Origin: Bacillota bacterium
GTDB lineage: Bacteria > Bacillota > Clostridia > Lachnospirales > Lachnospiraceae
DNA length: 13,635 nucleotides
Direction: 5' to 3'
NCBI GenBank assembly: GCA_023389295.1
Contig: JAEWEO010000110.1
Coordinates: 1-13,635, forward strand
Shown here: positions 7,477 through 13,635 of the stretch, piece by piece
Numbering within the stretch: position 1 is the stretch's first letter
Layout: each line of letters begins with the position of its first letter
Notes under the pieces: generated by a model
Databases searched by the model: none
What the model was told of the DNA's origin: nothing
The model's input: only the letters and a program-made list of their open reading frames with translations
Program-made: the position numbers and the translations under genes

Positions 7477-7677
7477 AAACGAAGGCTTTCTTCAAGTGTT
7501 TGTAAAATTTTGTCTCTAAGATGTAAAGGACTTTTCAACTTTGACACCTGAACCAAATTGTAGAATTCATCGCACCAACTCATTTGTTATGGAAGTATTT
7601 CTTATGACAACTTCTTCTTTATTTTCGGACAAGTGAAGGAATTTACTGCGAGTTTTTTTGCTATAGTGCCATATCTT
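7467..7677 (-). pseudogene. Decayed C-terminal fragment of a WYL-domain transcriptional regulator
   Basis: The minus strand from 7677 to the TAA at 7469-7467 translates to about 70 residues with the end pattern of WYL regulators. It reads KIWHYSKKT, then EEVVIRN, then ELVR(stop)ILQFGSGVKVE, then SPLHLRDKILQTLEESLRLY and a natural stop. Two lesions are visible. A TGA (7569-7567) stands where the family has Trp (RWIL.FG). One extra A in the run at 7532-7535 shifts the frame between GVKVE and SPLHL. A short stretch upstream in another frame (about 7678-7712) may continue the homology. WYL proteins are DNA-binding regulators responding to ligands; this piece lacks the HTH and most of the WYL fold and cannot work. 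It is on the same strand as trpB2, 79 bp upstream of that promoter. The family call rests on motif memory, without a profile search. Confidence 0.6.
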
Positions 7678-7716
7678 TCATAGGTACCTCCATCTGCTTT
7701 GGGCAATTAAGTGTTA

Positions 7717-7834
7717 GTTTCTTCCTATTATATATCTATCTAATTAAAGCGTTGCATTGTAAAAGAAATTATATGTCATCAATATAGATTAGAGAAGTGA
7801 TACTATGTAATATCTTACTATATTAGGAAGAAAC
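7717..7834. mobile_element. 118-bp MITE-like inverted-repeat element
   Basis: Terminal arms GTTTCTTCCTATTATA (7717-7732) and TATATTAGGAAGAAAC (7819-7834) are inverted complements at 15 of 16 positions. A further inner pair (7739-7744 with 7788-7793) lies inside. The element is AT-rich, has no coding potential and sits directly beside the decayed WYL gene. No clear target-site duplication is visible, so a MITE is only the leading guess. A structured RNA or an accidental inverted repeat remain possible. Confidence 0.4.
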
Positions 7835-7928
7835 ATTCAAGAAATCATAGAAGAAGAACTTTAGCAAAAAGTATATAAATTATTATTATTTATGCATTTT
7901 TACTATAACAGTCGTAGAAAAAAAGTTC

Positions 7929-7957
7929 TTGACAAGTAACGTGCAAAAATATATAAT
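7929..7957 (+). promoter_or_regulatory. Consensus promoter of the str (rpsL) cluster
   Basis: Perfect TTGACA (7929-7934) and perfect TATAAT (7952-7957) with 17 bp between. The start is predicted near 7964, leaving a leader of about 180 nt before rpsL. Such strength suits ribosomal protein and elongation factor genes. Confidence 0.88.
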
Positions 7958-7963
7958 CATTTA

Positions 7964-8144
7964 GCGTGCAGATTCCTGCATGCAATGTATTTTTTATGCG
8001 CTTTTTGTTGATGCTTATATTGTATCAACAATAGCCCGATAAAACCACAGAATTCAACGTAATTACAAGCGTTATCACGATATTTGATTAAAGTTGAATG
8101 ATAATTTGTCTTGTAGCTAATAATTTTCAGGAGGTGAAAAATTA
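7964..8144 (+). promoter_or_regulatory. Long structured 5' leader of rpsL
   Basis: Three hairpins can be drawn. The first, 7964-7971 with 7976-7983 (8 bp, one G-U), lies at the very 5' end of the predicted RNA and is followed after 6 nt by a T-run (7990-7995). The second is 8006-8014 with 8022-8030 (9 bp, one G-U). The third is 8052-8058 with 8093-8099 (7 bp, large loop containing GTAATTAC). The SD AGGAGGTG is at 8130-8137. The first hairpin plus T-run could be a leaky attenuator or a 5' stabiliser. I do not recognise a known ribosomal-protein leader family. Confidence 0.4.
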
Positions 8145-8567
8145 ATGCCCACATTTAACCAGCTAGTAAGAAAAGGAAGACAAACGATTGAGAAGAAGTC
8201 AAATTCTCCTGCTTTACAGAAAGGATTTAACTCCTTAAACAAGAAGGCTACTGATGTATCCGCTCCTCAGAAGAGAGGTGTTTGTACAGCAGTTAGAACA
8301 GCTACTCCTAAAAAGCCTAACTCAGCGCTTCGTAAGATCGCCAGAGTTCGTTTGTCAAACGGAATCGAAGTTACAAGCTATATCCCTGGTGAAGGACACA
8401 ACCTTCAGGAGCATAGCGTTGTTCTGATCAGAGGTGGTAGAGTAAAGGACTTACCTGGTACTCGTTATCACATCATCAGAGGTACACTTGATACTGCAGG
8501 CGTTGCTAAGAGAAGACAGGCACGTTCCAAGTACGGTGCTAAGAGACCGAAACCGGTTAAAAAATAA
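8145..8567 (+). CDS. rpsL: 30S ribosomal protein S12 (140 aa)
   Basis: S12 sits at the decoding centre of the small subunit and governs accuracy. The full family sequence is present, including TATPKKPNSALRK and GEGHNLQEHSVVLIRGGRVKDLPGTRYH. The streptomycin-related lysines, equivalent to E. coli K42 and K87, are intact (K56 and K101), so no resistance change is seen. The N-terminal part is of the longer Gram-positive form. The ATG at 8145 follows AGGAGGTG by 7 nt. It is the first gene of the str cluster, but rpoB/rpoC do not precede it; a divergent trpB2 region does. Confidence 0.98.
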   Translation: MPTFNQLVRKGRQTIEKKSNSPALQKGFNSLNKKATDVSAPQKRGVCTAVRTATPKKPNSALRKIARVRLSNGIEVTSYIPGEGHNLQEHSVVLIRGGRVKDLPGTRYHIIRGTLDTAGVAKRRQARSKYGAKRPKPVKK

Positions 8568-8813
8568 TTAAATTACTAATTCAGTGCTTATGAGTTGAAT
8601 TTAATTCGTAATGTAACAAGGTTAAAGTGCCGGATTAATTTTTTGTTTCCATTTTGATTTGTATTTCTGTGGGTTACAGGTTAAAGTGAATTGTTTCACA
8701 TGTGGAAAATAAAGTTAAACTGAGCACGATCACAGATTATGTCTGTGAGTACCGATGAATTAATTGGCTGACGAATGTAATGTTCGTTAAGTATCGTTAA
8801 GGAGGGAAGAAAC
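8568..8813 (+). promoter_or_regulatory. Long rpsL-rpsG intergenic region with repeats and hairpins
   Basis: The 246-bp gap lacks a reading frame or clear promoter. AGGTTAAAGTG occurs exactly at 8619-8629 and 8678-8688, with a diverged copy at 8712-8722. Hairpins are 8686-8690 with 8695-8699, 8730-8736 with 8742-8748 (7 bp perfect), and 8769-8775 with 8783-8789 (7 bp, one G-U), the last ending 12 nt before the rpsG SD. CGTTAAG is repeated at 8785-8791 and 8795-8801. By position this is where E. coli S7 binds its own mRNA; a similar feedback site here is inference only. Confidence 0.4.
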
Positions 8814-9284
8814 GTGCCTAGAAAAGGACATATAGCAAAAAGAGATGTGTTACCGGATCCGTTGTACAACAGTAAAGTTGTAACAAAACTCATCAATAAC
8901 ATTATGCTTGACGGTAAGAAGGGAACAGCCCAGAAGATCGTTTACGGTGCATTTGAAAGAATTGCGGATAAAACCGGAAAGGATGCCGTTGAGGTATTCG
9001 AAGAGGCTATGAATAATATCATGCCTGTACTTGAAGTAAAGGCTAGACGTATCGGTGGTGCAACATACCAGGTACCGATTGAAGTTAGACCTGAAAGAAG
9101 ACAAACACTTGCTCTTCGTTGGATTACTCTATATACTCGTAAAAGAGGCGAGAAGACAATGCAGGAGAGACTTGCAAATGAGATTATGGATGCAGCAAAC
9201 AATACCGGTGCATCTATAAAGAAAAAAGAAGATATGCATAAGATGGCAGAATCTAATAAGGCATTTGCACATTATAGATGGTAA
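8814..9284 (+). CDS. rpsG: 30S ribosomal protein S7 (156 aa)
   Basis: S7 nucleates assembly of the 30S head on 16S rRNA. The complete family length and core are present: MPRKGHIAKRDVLPDP at the start, the ARRIGGATYQVPIEVRPERR block and the C-terminal NKAFAHYRW. The start is a GTG at 8814, fixed by the conserved N-terminus and by GGAGGG 7 nt upstream. It is the second gene of the str cluster, separated from rpsL by 246 bp, much longer than usual. In E. coli S7 is the autoregulator of this operon, which makes the hairpins upstream of interest. Confidence 0.98.
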   Translation: MPRKGHIAKRDVLPDPLYNSKVVTKLINNIMLDGKKGTAQKIVYGAFERIADKTGKDAVEVFEEAMNNIMPVLEVKARRIGGATYQVPIEVRPERRQTLALRWITLYTRKRGEKTMQERLANEIMDAANNTGASIKKKEDMHKMAESNKAFAHYRW

Positions 9285-9374
9285 GATGATTTTATCATAA
9301 CTACTAACTATAGAACACATGATATTGAAGAAATGATTTATATCATTCTTTTTGAATTCAAGATGAATCTTCTT

Positions 9375-9449
9375 ACAAGTGATTAATGTTAATTAGCAAA
9401 CTTATCTACATTATTAGAATTAGTAAGCTATAACGCATTTATCACTTGT
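9375..9449 (+). promoter_or_regulatory. Extended imperfect stem-loop upstream of fusA
   Basis: ACAAGTGAT (9375-9383) and ATCACTTGT (9441-9449) are perfect inverted complements. Inside, paired blocks continue: 9385-9387/9437-9439, 9388-9391/9431-9434, 9394-9396/9428-9430, 9401-9404/9424-9427 and 9406-9408/9421-9423, with small bulges and a 12-nt apical loop. That totals about 26 bp. The stem ends 24 nt before the AAGGAGG of fusA. CTTGT at 9445-9449 could instead pair with ACAAG at 9465-9469, next to the SD. No known family is recognised. Confidence 0.45.
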
Positions 9450-9488
9450 TGTAGAATTCACTTGACAAGAATTAAGGAGGAATTATCC

Positions 9489-11606
9489 TTGGCAGGAAGA
9501 GAATATCCGTTAGATAGGACTAGAAATATCGGTATTATGGCGCATATTGATGCTGGTAAGACAACACTTACCGAGCGTATATTGTACTATACCGGTGTTA
9601 ACTACAAAATTGGAGATACTCACGAAGGTACTGCTACCATGGACTGGATGGAGCAGGAACAAGAGCGTGGTATTACCATCACATCAGCGGCGACAACATG
9701 TCATTGGACTCAAGAGCTTGAACACAAGAAAATGCCCGGTGCTTTAGAGCATCGTGTCAACATCATTGATACTCCTGGACACGTAGACTTTACCGTTGAG
9801 GTTGAGCGTTCTTTACGTGTACTTGATAGTGCGGTTGGTGTATTCTGTGCAAAAGGTGGCGTTGAGCCTCAGTCTGAGACAGTATGGCGTCAAGCAGATA
9901 AATATAACGTACCTAGAATGGCATTCGTTAATAAGATGGACATTTCCGGTGCGGACTTTTTCAATGTTGTTAAGATGATCAGAACCAGATTGGGTAAAAA
10001 TCCTGTTCCGTTACAGTTGCCAATCGGTAAAGAGGATACCTTTAAGGGTGTAATCGACTTATTCGAAATGAAAGCTTATTATTATAAAGATGATAAGGGT
10101 GAAGACATTGAGATAACCGATGTTCCCGATGATATGAAGGATCTTGCTGAAGAATACAGAGCAGCTATGATTGAATCCATTTGTGAGACAGATGATGATT
10201 TGATTGAGAAGTTCTTAGAAGGTGAAGAGCCTACAACAGCTGAATTAAAAGCAGCTTTAAGAAGAGCTACAATTAATGTACAGATTATTCCTGTACTATG
10301 TGGTTCTGCTTACAGAAATAAAGGCGTTCAGAAGTTATTGGATGCAGTTATCGAGTTCATGCCTGCTCCTACCGACATCGAAGATATTAAAGGTGTTGAT
10401 GAAGAAGGTAATGAAATTCACAGAAAGTCTTCTGATGAAGAACCTTTCGCAGCTTTAGCATTTAAGATTATGGCCGATCCATTCGTTGGTAAATTGGCAT
10501 TCTTTAGAGTATATTCCGGTACATTGAATTCTGGTTCTTACGTATTAAACTCTACAAAGAACAAGAAGGAACGTGTTGGTCGTATTCTACAGATGCATGC
10601 GAACAAGAGAGAAGACCTTGAGAAGGTTTACTCCGGTGATATCGCTGCAGCAGTTGGTTTAAAAATTACAACAACTGGTGATACCATTTGTGATGAAAAA
10701 AATCCTGTAATTCTTGAGTCTATGGAATTCCCGGAACCTGTTATTGAAGTTTCCATCGAGCCTAAGACAAAAGCTGGTCAGGATAAGATGGGTGAAGCTT
10801 TAGCAAAACTTGCTGAAGAAGATCCTACATTTAAGACTTATACCAATGAAGAAACTGGTCAGACAATTATCGCTGGTATGGGTGAGTTACACCTTGAGAT
10901 TATTGTTGACAGACTTCTTCGTGAGTTTAAGGTAGAAGCTAACGTTGGTGCTCCTCAGGTTGCTTACAAAGAAAGCTTTACTAAGACTGTTGAAGTTGAT
11001 AGCAAATATGCAAAACAGTCCGGTGGTCGTGGTCAGTACGGTCATTGTAAGGTTCGCTTCGAGCCTATGGATGCTAACGCAGAGAAGACCTATGAATTCG
11101 TTAATGCAATTAGTGGTGGTGCTATTCCTAAGGAATACATTCCAGCAGTTGATGCAGGTATTCAAGAGGCAACCAAAGCCGGTGTTCTTGGTGGATATCC
11201 GGTACTTGGTATCAGAGCTACTTGCTACGATGGTTCTTACCATGAAGTTGACTCCAGTGAAATGGCGTTCAAGATTGCCGGTTCCATGGCATTCAAGGAT
11301 GCGATGCACAAAGCTGGTGCCGTACTTCTTGAGCCTATCATGAGAGTAGAAGTTACTGTTCCTGAAGATTACATGGGTGATGTTATCGGTGATATCAGCT
11401 CCCGTCGTGGTCGTATCGAGGGTACAGAAGATCTGAACGGTACTAAGTTAATCAGAGGTTTCGTTCCGTTGTCTGAGATGTTTGGATATTCTACAACCCT
11501 TCGTTCTAAGACTCAGGGTCGTGGTGCTTATTCCATGTTCTTCTCATCCTACGAAGCGGTTCCGAAGAATGTTCAAGAGAAAGTGCTTAGTGGAAAAACT
11601 AAATAA
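9489..11606 (+). CDS. fusA: Elongation factor G (705 aa)
   Basis: The GTPase that drives ribosomal translocation and, with RRF, recycling. The G domain carries AHIDAGKTT (18-26), RGITIT (60-65), DTPGH (94-98), NKMD (148-151) and CGSA (271-274). Domain II begins near 318, domain III covers about 415-490, domain IV contains SGGRGQYGH (511-519), and domain V starts near 615 with EPIMRVEV. Length is normal. The start is a TTG at 9489, giving MAGREYPLDRTRNIGIMAH, with AAGGAGG 8 nt upstream; the next in-frame ATG is inside the G1 region. A TTG nine codons upstream has no binding site. It is third in the str cluster, 204 bp after rpsG. It looks like the housekeeping EF-G, not a tetracycline-protection relative. 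Confidence 0.97.
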   Translation: MAGREYPLDRTRNIGIMAHIDAGKTTLTERILYYTGVNYKIGDTHEGTATMDWMEQEQERGITITSAATTCHWTQELEHKKMPGALEHRVNIIDTPGHVDFTVEVERSLRVLDSAVGVFCAKGGVEPQSETVWRQADKYNVPRMAFVNKMDISGADFFNVVKMIRTRLGKNPVPLQLPIGKEDTFKGVIDLFEMKAYYYKDDKGEDIEITDVPDDMKDLAEEYRAAMIESICETDDDLIEKFLEGEEPTTAELKAALRRATINVQIIPVLCGSAYRNKGVQKLLDAVIEFMPAPTDIEDIKGVDEEGNEIHRKSSDEEPFAALAFKIMADPFVGKLAFFRVYSGTLNSGSYVLNSTKNKKERVGRILQMHANKREDLEKVYSGDIAAAVGLKITTTGDTICDEKNPVILESMEFPEPVIEVSIEPKTKAGQDKMGEALAKLAEEDPTFKTYTNEETGQTIIAGMGELHLEIIVDRLLREFKVEANVGAPQVAYKESFTKTVEVDSKYAKQSGGRGQYGHCKVRFEPMDANAEKTYEFVNAISGGAIPKEYIPAVDAGIQEATKAGVLGGYPVLGIRATCYDGSYHEVDSSEMAFKIAGSMAFKDAMHKAGAVLLEPIMRVEVTVPEDYMGDVIGDISSRRGRIEGTEDLNGTKLIRGFVPLSEMFGYSTTLRSKTQGRGAYSMFFSSYEAVPKNVQEKVLSGKTK

Positions 11607-11623
11607 TTTAACTTGAAATACAG

Positions 11624-11667
11624 GATACTACAAGAAGAAGGAAACATTTACTTATCTTGTAGTTATC
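11624..11667 (+). other. Hairpin downstream of fusA
   Basis: GAT plus ACTACAAGA (11624-11635) pairs with TCTTGTAGT plus ATC (11655-11667), 12 bp with one bulged T at 11664 and a 19-nt loop. No U-tract follows, so it is not a standard terminator. It could protect the 3' end of the fusA message or mark an RNA processing point between fusA and tuf. Confidence 0.4.
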
Positions 11668-11702
11668 CAATAATAAAAAAATTGGTATATCAATTCTTTT
11701 GC

Positions 11703-11731
11703 TTGAAAATATTTCTAAGTTGAAATATAAT
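11703..11731 (+). promoter_or_regulatory. Separate promoter of tuf
   Basis: TTGAAA (11703-11708) and perfect TATAAT (11726-11731) with exactly 17 bp between. The predicted start near 11738 gives a leader of about 109 nt. It would let EF-Tu be made in excess of the upstream str genes. Confidence 0.8.
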
Positions 11732-11767
11732 AGGGCATATGAGGCAATATATAAACAAGCCCTTTTT
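11732..11767 (+). terminator. Terminator-like hairpin overlapping the tuf start site
   Basis: AGGGC (11732-11736) pairs with GCCCT (11759-11763), followed directly by TTTT. The stem is short (5 bp) with a 22-nt loop. The left arm lies between the tuf -10 box and its predicted start. Only RNA reading through from fusA would carry both arms, so any termination would spare transcripts begun at the tuf promoter. Confidence 0.35.
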
Positions 11768-11846
11768 CGAGAAAGACATATCGGATTTCTTTGGGGCATA
11801 ATTCATTTGCTTATAAGCATTTAATATTAAAGGAGGACGTTGTAAA

Positions 11847-13040
11847 ATGGCAAAGGCTAAATTTACAAGAAACAAACCACATTGTAATATCGGTACCATC
11901 GGTCACGTAGATCATGGTAAAACAACTCTTACAGCAGCTATTACCAAAACTCTTCATGAAAGACTTGGAACTGGTGAAGTTGTAGCATTTGATAAGATTG
12001 ATAAGGCTCCGGAAGAGAAAGCAAGAGGAATCACAATATCAACATCTCACGTTGAGTATGAGTCTAAAGCTAGACACTACGCTCACGTTGACTGTCCTGG
12101 ACATGCTGACTACGTAAAGAACATGATTACTGGTGCTGCACAGATGGACGGTGCTATCCTTGTAGTTGCTGCTACTGACGGTGTTATGGCTCAGACAAAA
12201 GAGCACATCTTACTTTCCCGTCAGGTAGGTGTTCCTTATATCGTAGTATTTATGAACAAGTGTGATATGGTTGATGATCCTGAGCTTCTTGAGTTAGTTG
12301 AGATGGAAATCAGAGATTTATTAACTGAGTATGAATTCCCTGGCGATGATACTCCTATCATCCAAGGTTCAGCTCTTATGGCTCTTGAAGATCCTAACGG
12401 CCCTTGGGGTGACAAGATTCTTGAGTTATTTGAAGCAGTTGATAGCTGGATTCCGGATCCTCAGAGAGAGACAGATAAGCCTTTCTTAATGCCTGTCGAA
12501 GACGTATTCTCCATTACTGGTCGTGGTACTGTTGCTACTGGCCGTGTAGAGCGTGGTGTTCTTCATGTATCTGAAGAAGTTGAAATCGTTGGTATTAAAG
12601 AAGAGACTCGTAAAGTTGTATGTACCGGTATCGAAATGTTCAGAAAGCTTCTTGATGAAGCTCAAGCTGGTGATAACATTGGTGCACTTCTTCGTGGTGT
12701 TCAAAGAAACGAAATCGAAAGAGGACAGGTTCTTTGCAAACCCGGCTCAATCAAATGCCATAAGAAATTCACAGCTCAGGTTTACGTATTAACAAAAGAA
12801 GAAGGTGGACGTCATACTCCTTTCTTCAATAACTACAGACCTCAGTTCTATTTCAGAACAACTGACGTAACTGGCGTATGTAATCTTCCTGAAGGTGTTG
12901 AAATGTGTATGCCTGGCGATAACATCGAGATGAATATAGAATTAATTCATCCAATCGCTATGGAACAAGGTTTAGGTTTCGCTATCCGTGAGGGTGGTAG
13001 AACTGTTGGTTCCGGTAAGGTTGCTACAATTATCGAATAA
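11847..13040 (+). CDS. tuf: Elongation factor Tu (397 aa)
   Basis: Delivers aminoacyl-tRNA to the ribosome as a GTP complex. The G domain has GHVDHGKTT (19-27), RGITIS (60-65), DCPGH (82-86), NKCD (137-140) and SAL (175-177). Domain II begins near 212 and contains DVFSITGRGTVATGRVERG (219-237). Domain III includes GGRHTPFFNNYRPQFYFRTTDVTG (320-343) and ends REGGRTVGSGKVATIIE. Length is full. The ATG at 11847 follows AAAGGAGG by 10 nt. It lies 240 bp after fusA, has its own promoter and is closed by a strong terminator, so it can be expressed with or without the rest of the str cluster. No change typical of elfamycin resistance was noticed by eye. Confidence 0.98.
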   Translation: MAKAKFTRNKPHCNIGTIGHVDHGKTTLTAAITKTLHERLGTGEVVAFDKIDKAPEEKARGITISTSHVEYESKARHYAHVDCPGHADYVKNMITGAAQMDGAILVVAATDGVMAQTKEHILLSRQVGVPYIVVFMNKCDMVDDPELLELVEMEIRDLLTEYEFPGDDTPIIQGSALMALEDPNGPWGDKILELFEAVDSWIPDPQRETDKPFLMPVEDVFSITGRGTVATGRVERGVLHVSEEVEIVGIKEETRKVVCTGIEMFRKLLDEAQAGDNIGALLRGVQRNEIERGQVLCKPGSIKCHKKFTAQVYVLTKEEGGRHTPFFNNYRPQFYFRTTDVTGVCNLPEGVEMCMPGDNIEMNIELIHPIAMEQGLGFAIREGGRTVGSGKVATIIE

Positions 13041-13054
13041 TTAAGATAGTATAT

Positions 13055-13094
13055 AAAAAGCCTAAATTCTTGCAAAAGAATTTAGGCTTTTTTT
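13055..13094 (+). terminator. Strong intrinsic terminator of tuf
   Basis: GCCTAAATTCT (13060-13070) and AGAATTTAGGC (13077-13087) form a perfect 11-bp stem with a 6-nt loop. Five A residues precede it and seven T residues (13088-13094) follow. It lies 20 bp past the tuf stop and ends the str cluster. Confidence 0.95.
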
Positions 13095-13431
13095 AGTAGG
13101 AAAGTTCGTTCCGTAAGATTAAAACAATGATAATAAAAGAAATCGAATAGTAAAAAATACTTCGCATTTACCCATAGAATATCTTTATAAATTGAAGAAA
13201 GTTGACGATATATAATAAGATAGTTCTTGTAAAGGAAGGAAATGGAAGAGACTGCCTAACTTGCATAAATGACTCTCCAATAAGTTTTAGAACATAACAA
13301 TTAGTTTATAGAAAAATGATATTAATTGTACATCTTTCTTGGATATTACAAGCAATATTGTTGAAATATATGATTTCCATTTTCTGACAAGGGAGAAAAT
13401 TGTAGATATTTATATATTTTGAAAATTTCCT
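13095..13431. other. AT-rich gap after tuf
   Basis: I see no gene with a ribosome binding site, no RNA gene and no strong repeat here. The longest open stretches are unsupported shadows. The stretch contains several TATAAT-like words by composition alone, for example near 13211, without a correctly spaced -35 box. Confidence 0.5.
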
Positions 13432-13460
13432 TTGAAAATTCCATGAAAACCATATATAAT
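13432..13460 (+). promoter_or_regulatory. Promoter of the partial gene at the right edge
   Basis: TTGAAA (13432-13437) and TATAAT (13455-13460) are 17 bp apart, the same hexamers and spacing as at tuf. The predicted start near 13467 gives a leader of about 146 nt. Near its end a 6-bp hairpin (TCATGC 13575-13580 with GCATGA 13585-13590) stands just before the SD. Confidence 0.7.
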
Positions 13461-13612
13461 ATAATCGTATATGTTTAAGTTGCTGAAGTTTGGAAGAGAA
13501 TATAAAAGACAATTAATATAATTTTAAATAGAAAAATTGGAAATCATACTTTAAAAAAGAGAAAAGTTACTGATTCATGCAGGGGCATGAGAAGGAAAGG
13601 AGATATATAATT

Positions 13613-13635
13613 ATGTTAGGTAGTGATATCGGTAT
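13613..13635 (+). CDS. 5' end of a probable MreB/Mbl-type cell-shape gene (partial)
   Basis: The ATG at 13613 follows AAAGGAG with 10 nt spacing. The seven complete codons read MLGSDIG and the eighth begins AT. This matches the usual opening of MreB-family actin homologues in Clostridia (MLGSDIGIDLGTA or MFGTDIGIDLG). Only these residues are inside the window, so the product call is a guess from a short signature; that a gene starts here is much better supported by promoter, SD and ATG. Confidence 0.5.

Noticed and set aside
7819..7900. Short plus-strand frame ending GRNIQEIIEEEL
   Set aside because: It is only 18 codons long with a stop directly upstream and no start or SD; half of it lies in the inverted-repeat arm.
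7957..8154. 65-codon minus-strand frame over the rpsL leader
   Set aside because: It is opposite a consensus promoter and leader, with no SD or recognisable content.
9462..9467. TTGACA just before the fusA SD as a -35 box
   Set aside because: No -10-like sequence stands 16-18 bp downstream; that spot is the SD-start codon interval.
10887..11309. 140-codon and 132-codon overlapping frames inside fusA
   Set aside because: They are shadows of the highly biased EF-G coding sequence in other frames.
1..13635. CRISPR arrays, tRNA or rRNA genes, phage or plasmid genes
   Set aside because: No evenly spaced repeat arrays, no cloverleaf with CCA-proximal pattern, no rRNA-like sequence and no integrase, terminase or replication gene were found by eye.

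Overview
The window reads as chromosome of a low-GC Gram-positive anaerobe, most likely a Clostridia member close to Lachnospiraceae. The grounds are AT-rich intergenic DNA, strong AGGAGG-type ribosome binding sites, textbook TTGACA/TATAAT promoters, a tryptophan T-box leader, a SleB-type cell-wall hydrolase with SH3 repeats, and the wording of EF-Tu (for example DGVMAQTKEH) and the last partial protein (MLGSDIG). This placement is judged from memory of protein families; no search was run.

Left part (1-5.6 kb). Three minus-strand genes lie in a row: a secreted or membrane-anchored SH3-SleB hydrolase (154-1566), a PlsC-type acyltransferase (1923-2645) and the primary sigma factor RpoD (2709-3833). 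RpoD and PlsC are 63 bp apart with no terminator seen between them and are probably cotranscribed. The hydrolase has its own promoter. A MATE-family efflux gene (4114-5496) diverges from rpoD and ends at a hairpin shared with the convergent gene that follows.

Middle part (5.6-8.1 kb). A stand-alone TrpB2-type tryptophan synthase beta gene (5632-7008, minus) is preceded by a complete T-box leader with a UGG specifier, intrinsic terminator and consensus promoter, so it should be induced when charged tRNA-Trp is scarce. Upstream lies about 540 bp holding a decayed C-terminal piece of a WYL-domain regulator (7467-7677) and a 118-bp inverted-repeat element that looks like a MITE (7717-7834).

Right part (7.9-13.6 kb). 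The str cluster rpsL-rpsG-fusA-tuf runs on the plus strand from a consensus promoter at 7929. It is not preceded by rpoC nor followed by S10-operon genes within the window. Its intergenic gaps are unusually long (246, 204 and 240 bp) and contain repeats, hairpins and a separate strong promoter for tuf. rpsG starts with GTG and fusA with TTG. tuf ends in a strong terminator. After a 570-bp gap with another promoter, the window closes on the first codons of a gene that looks like mreB.

The gene content is mostly housekeeping and I see no new defence or mobile system. The points most worth following are the structured gaps of the str cluster, the promoter/terminator overlap in front of tuf, the WYL pseudogene with its adjacent inverted-repeat element, and the T-box-controlled TrpB2.
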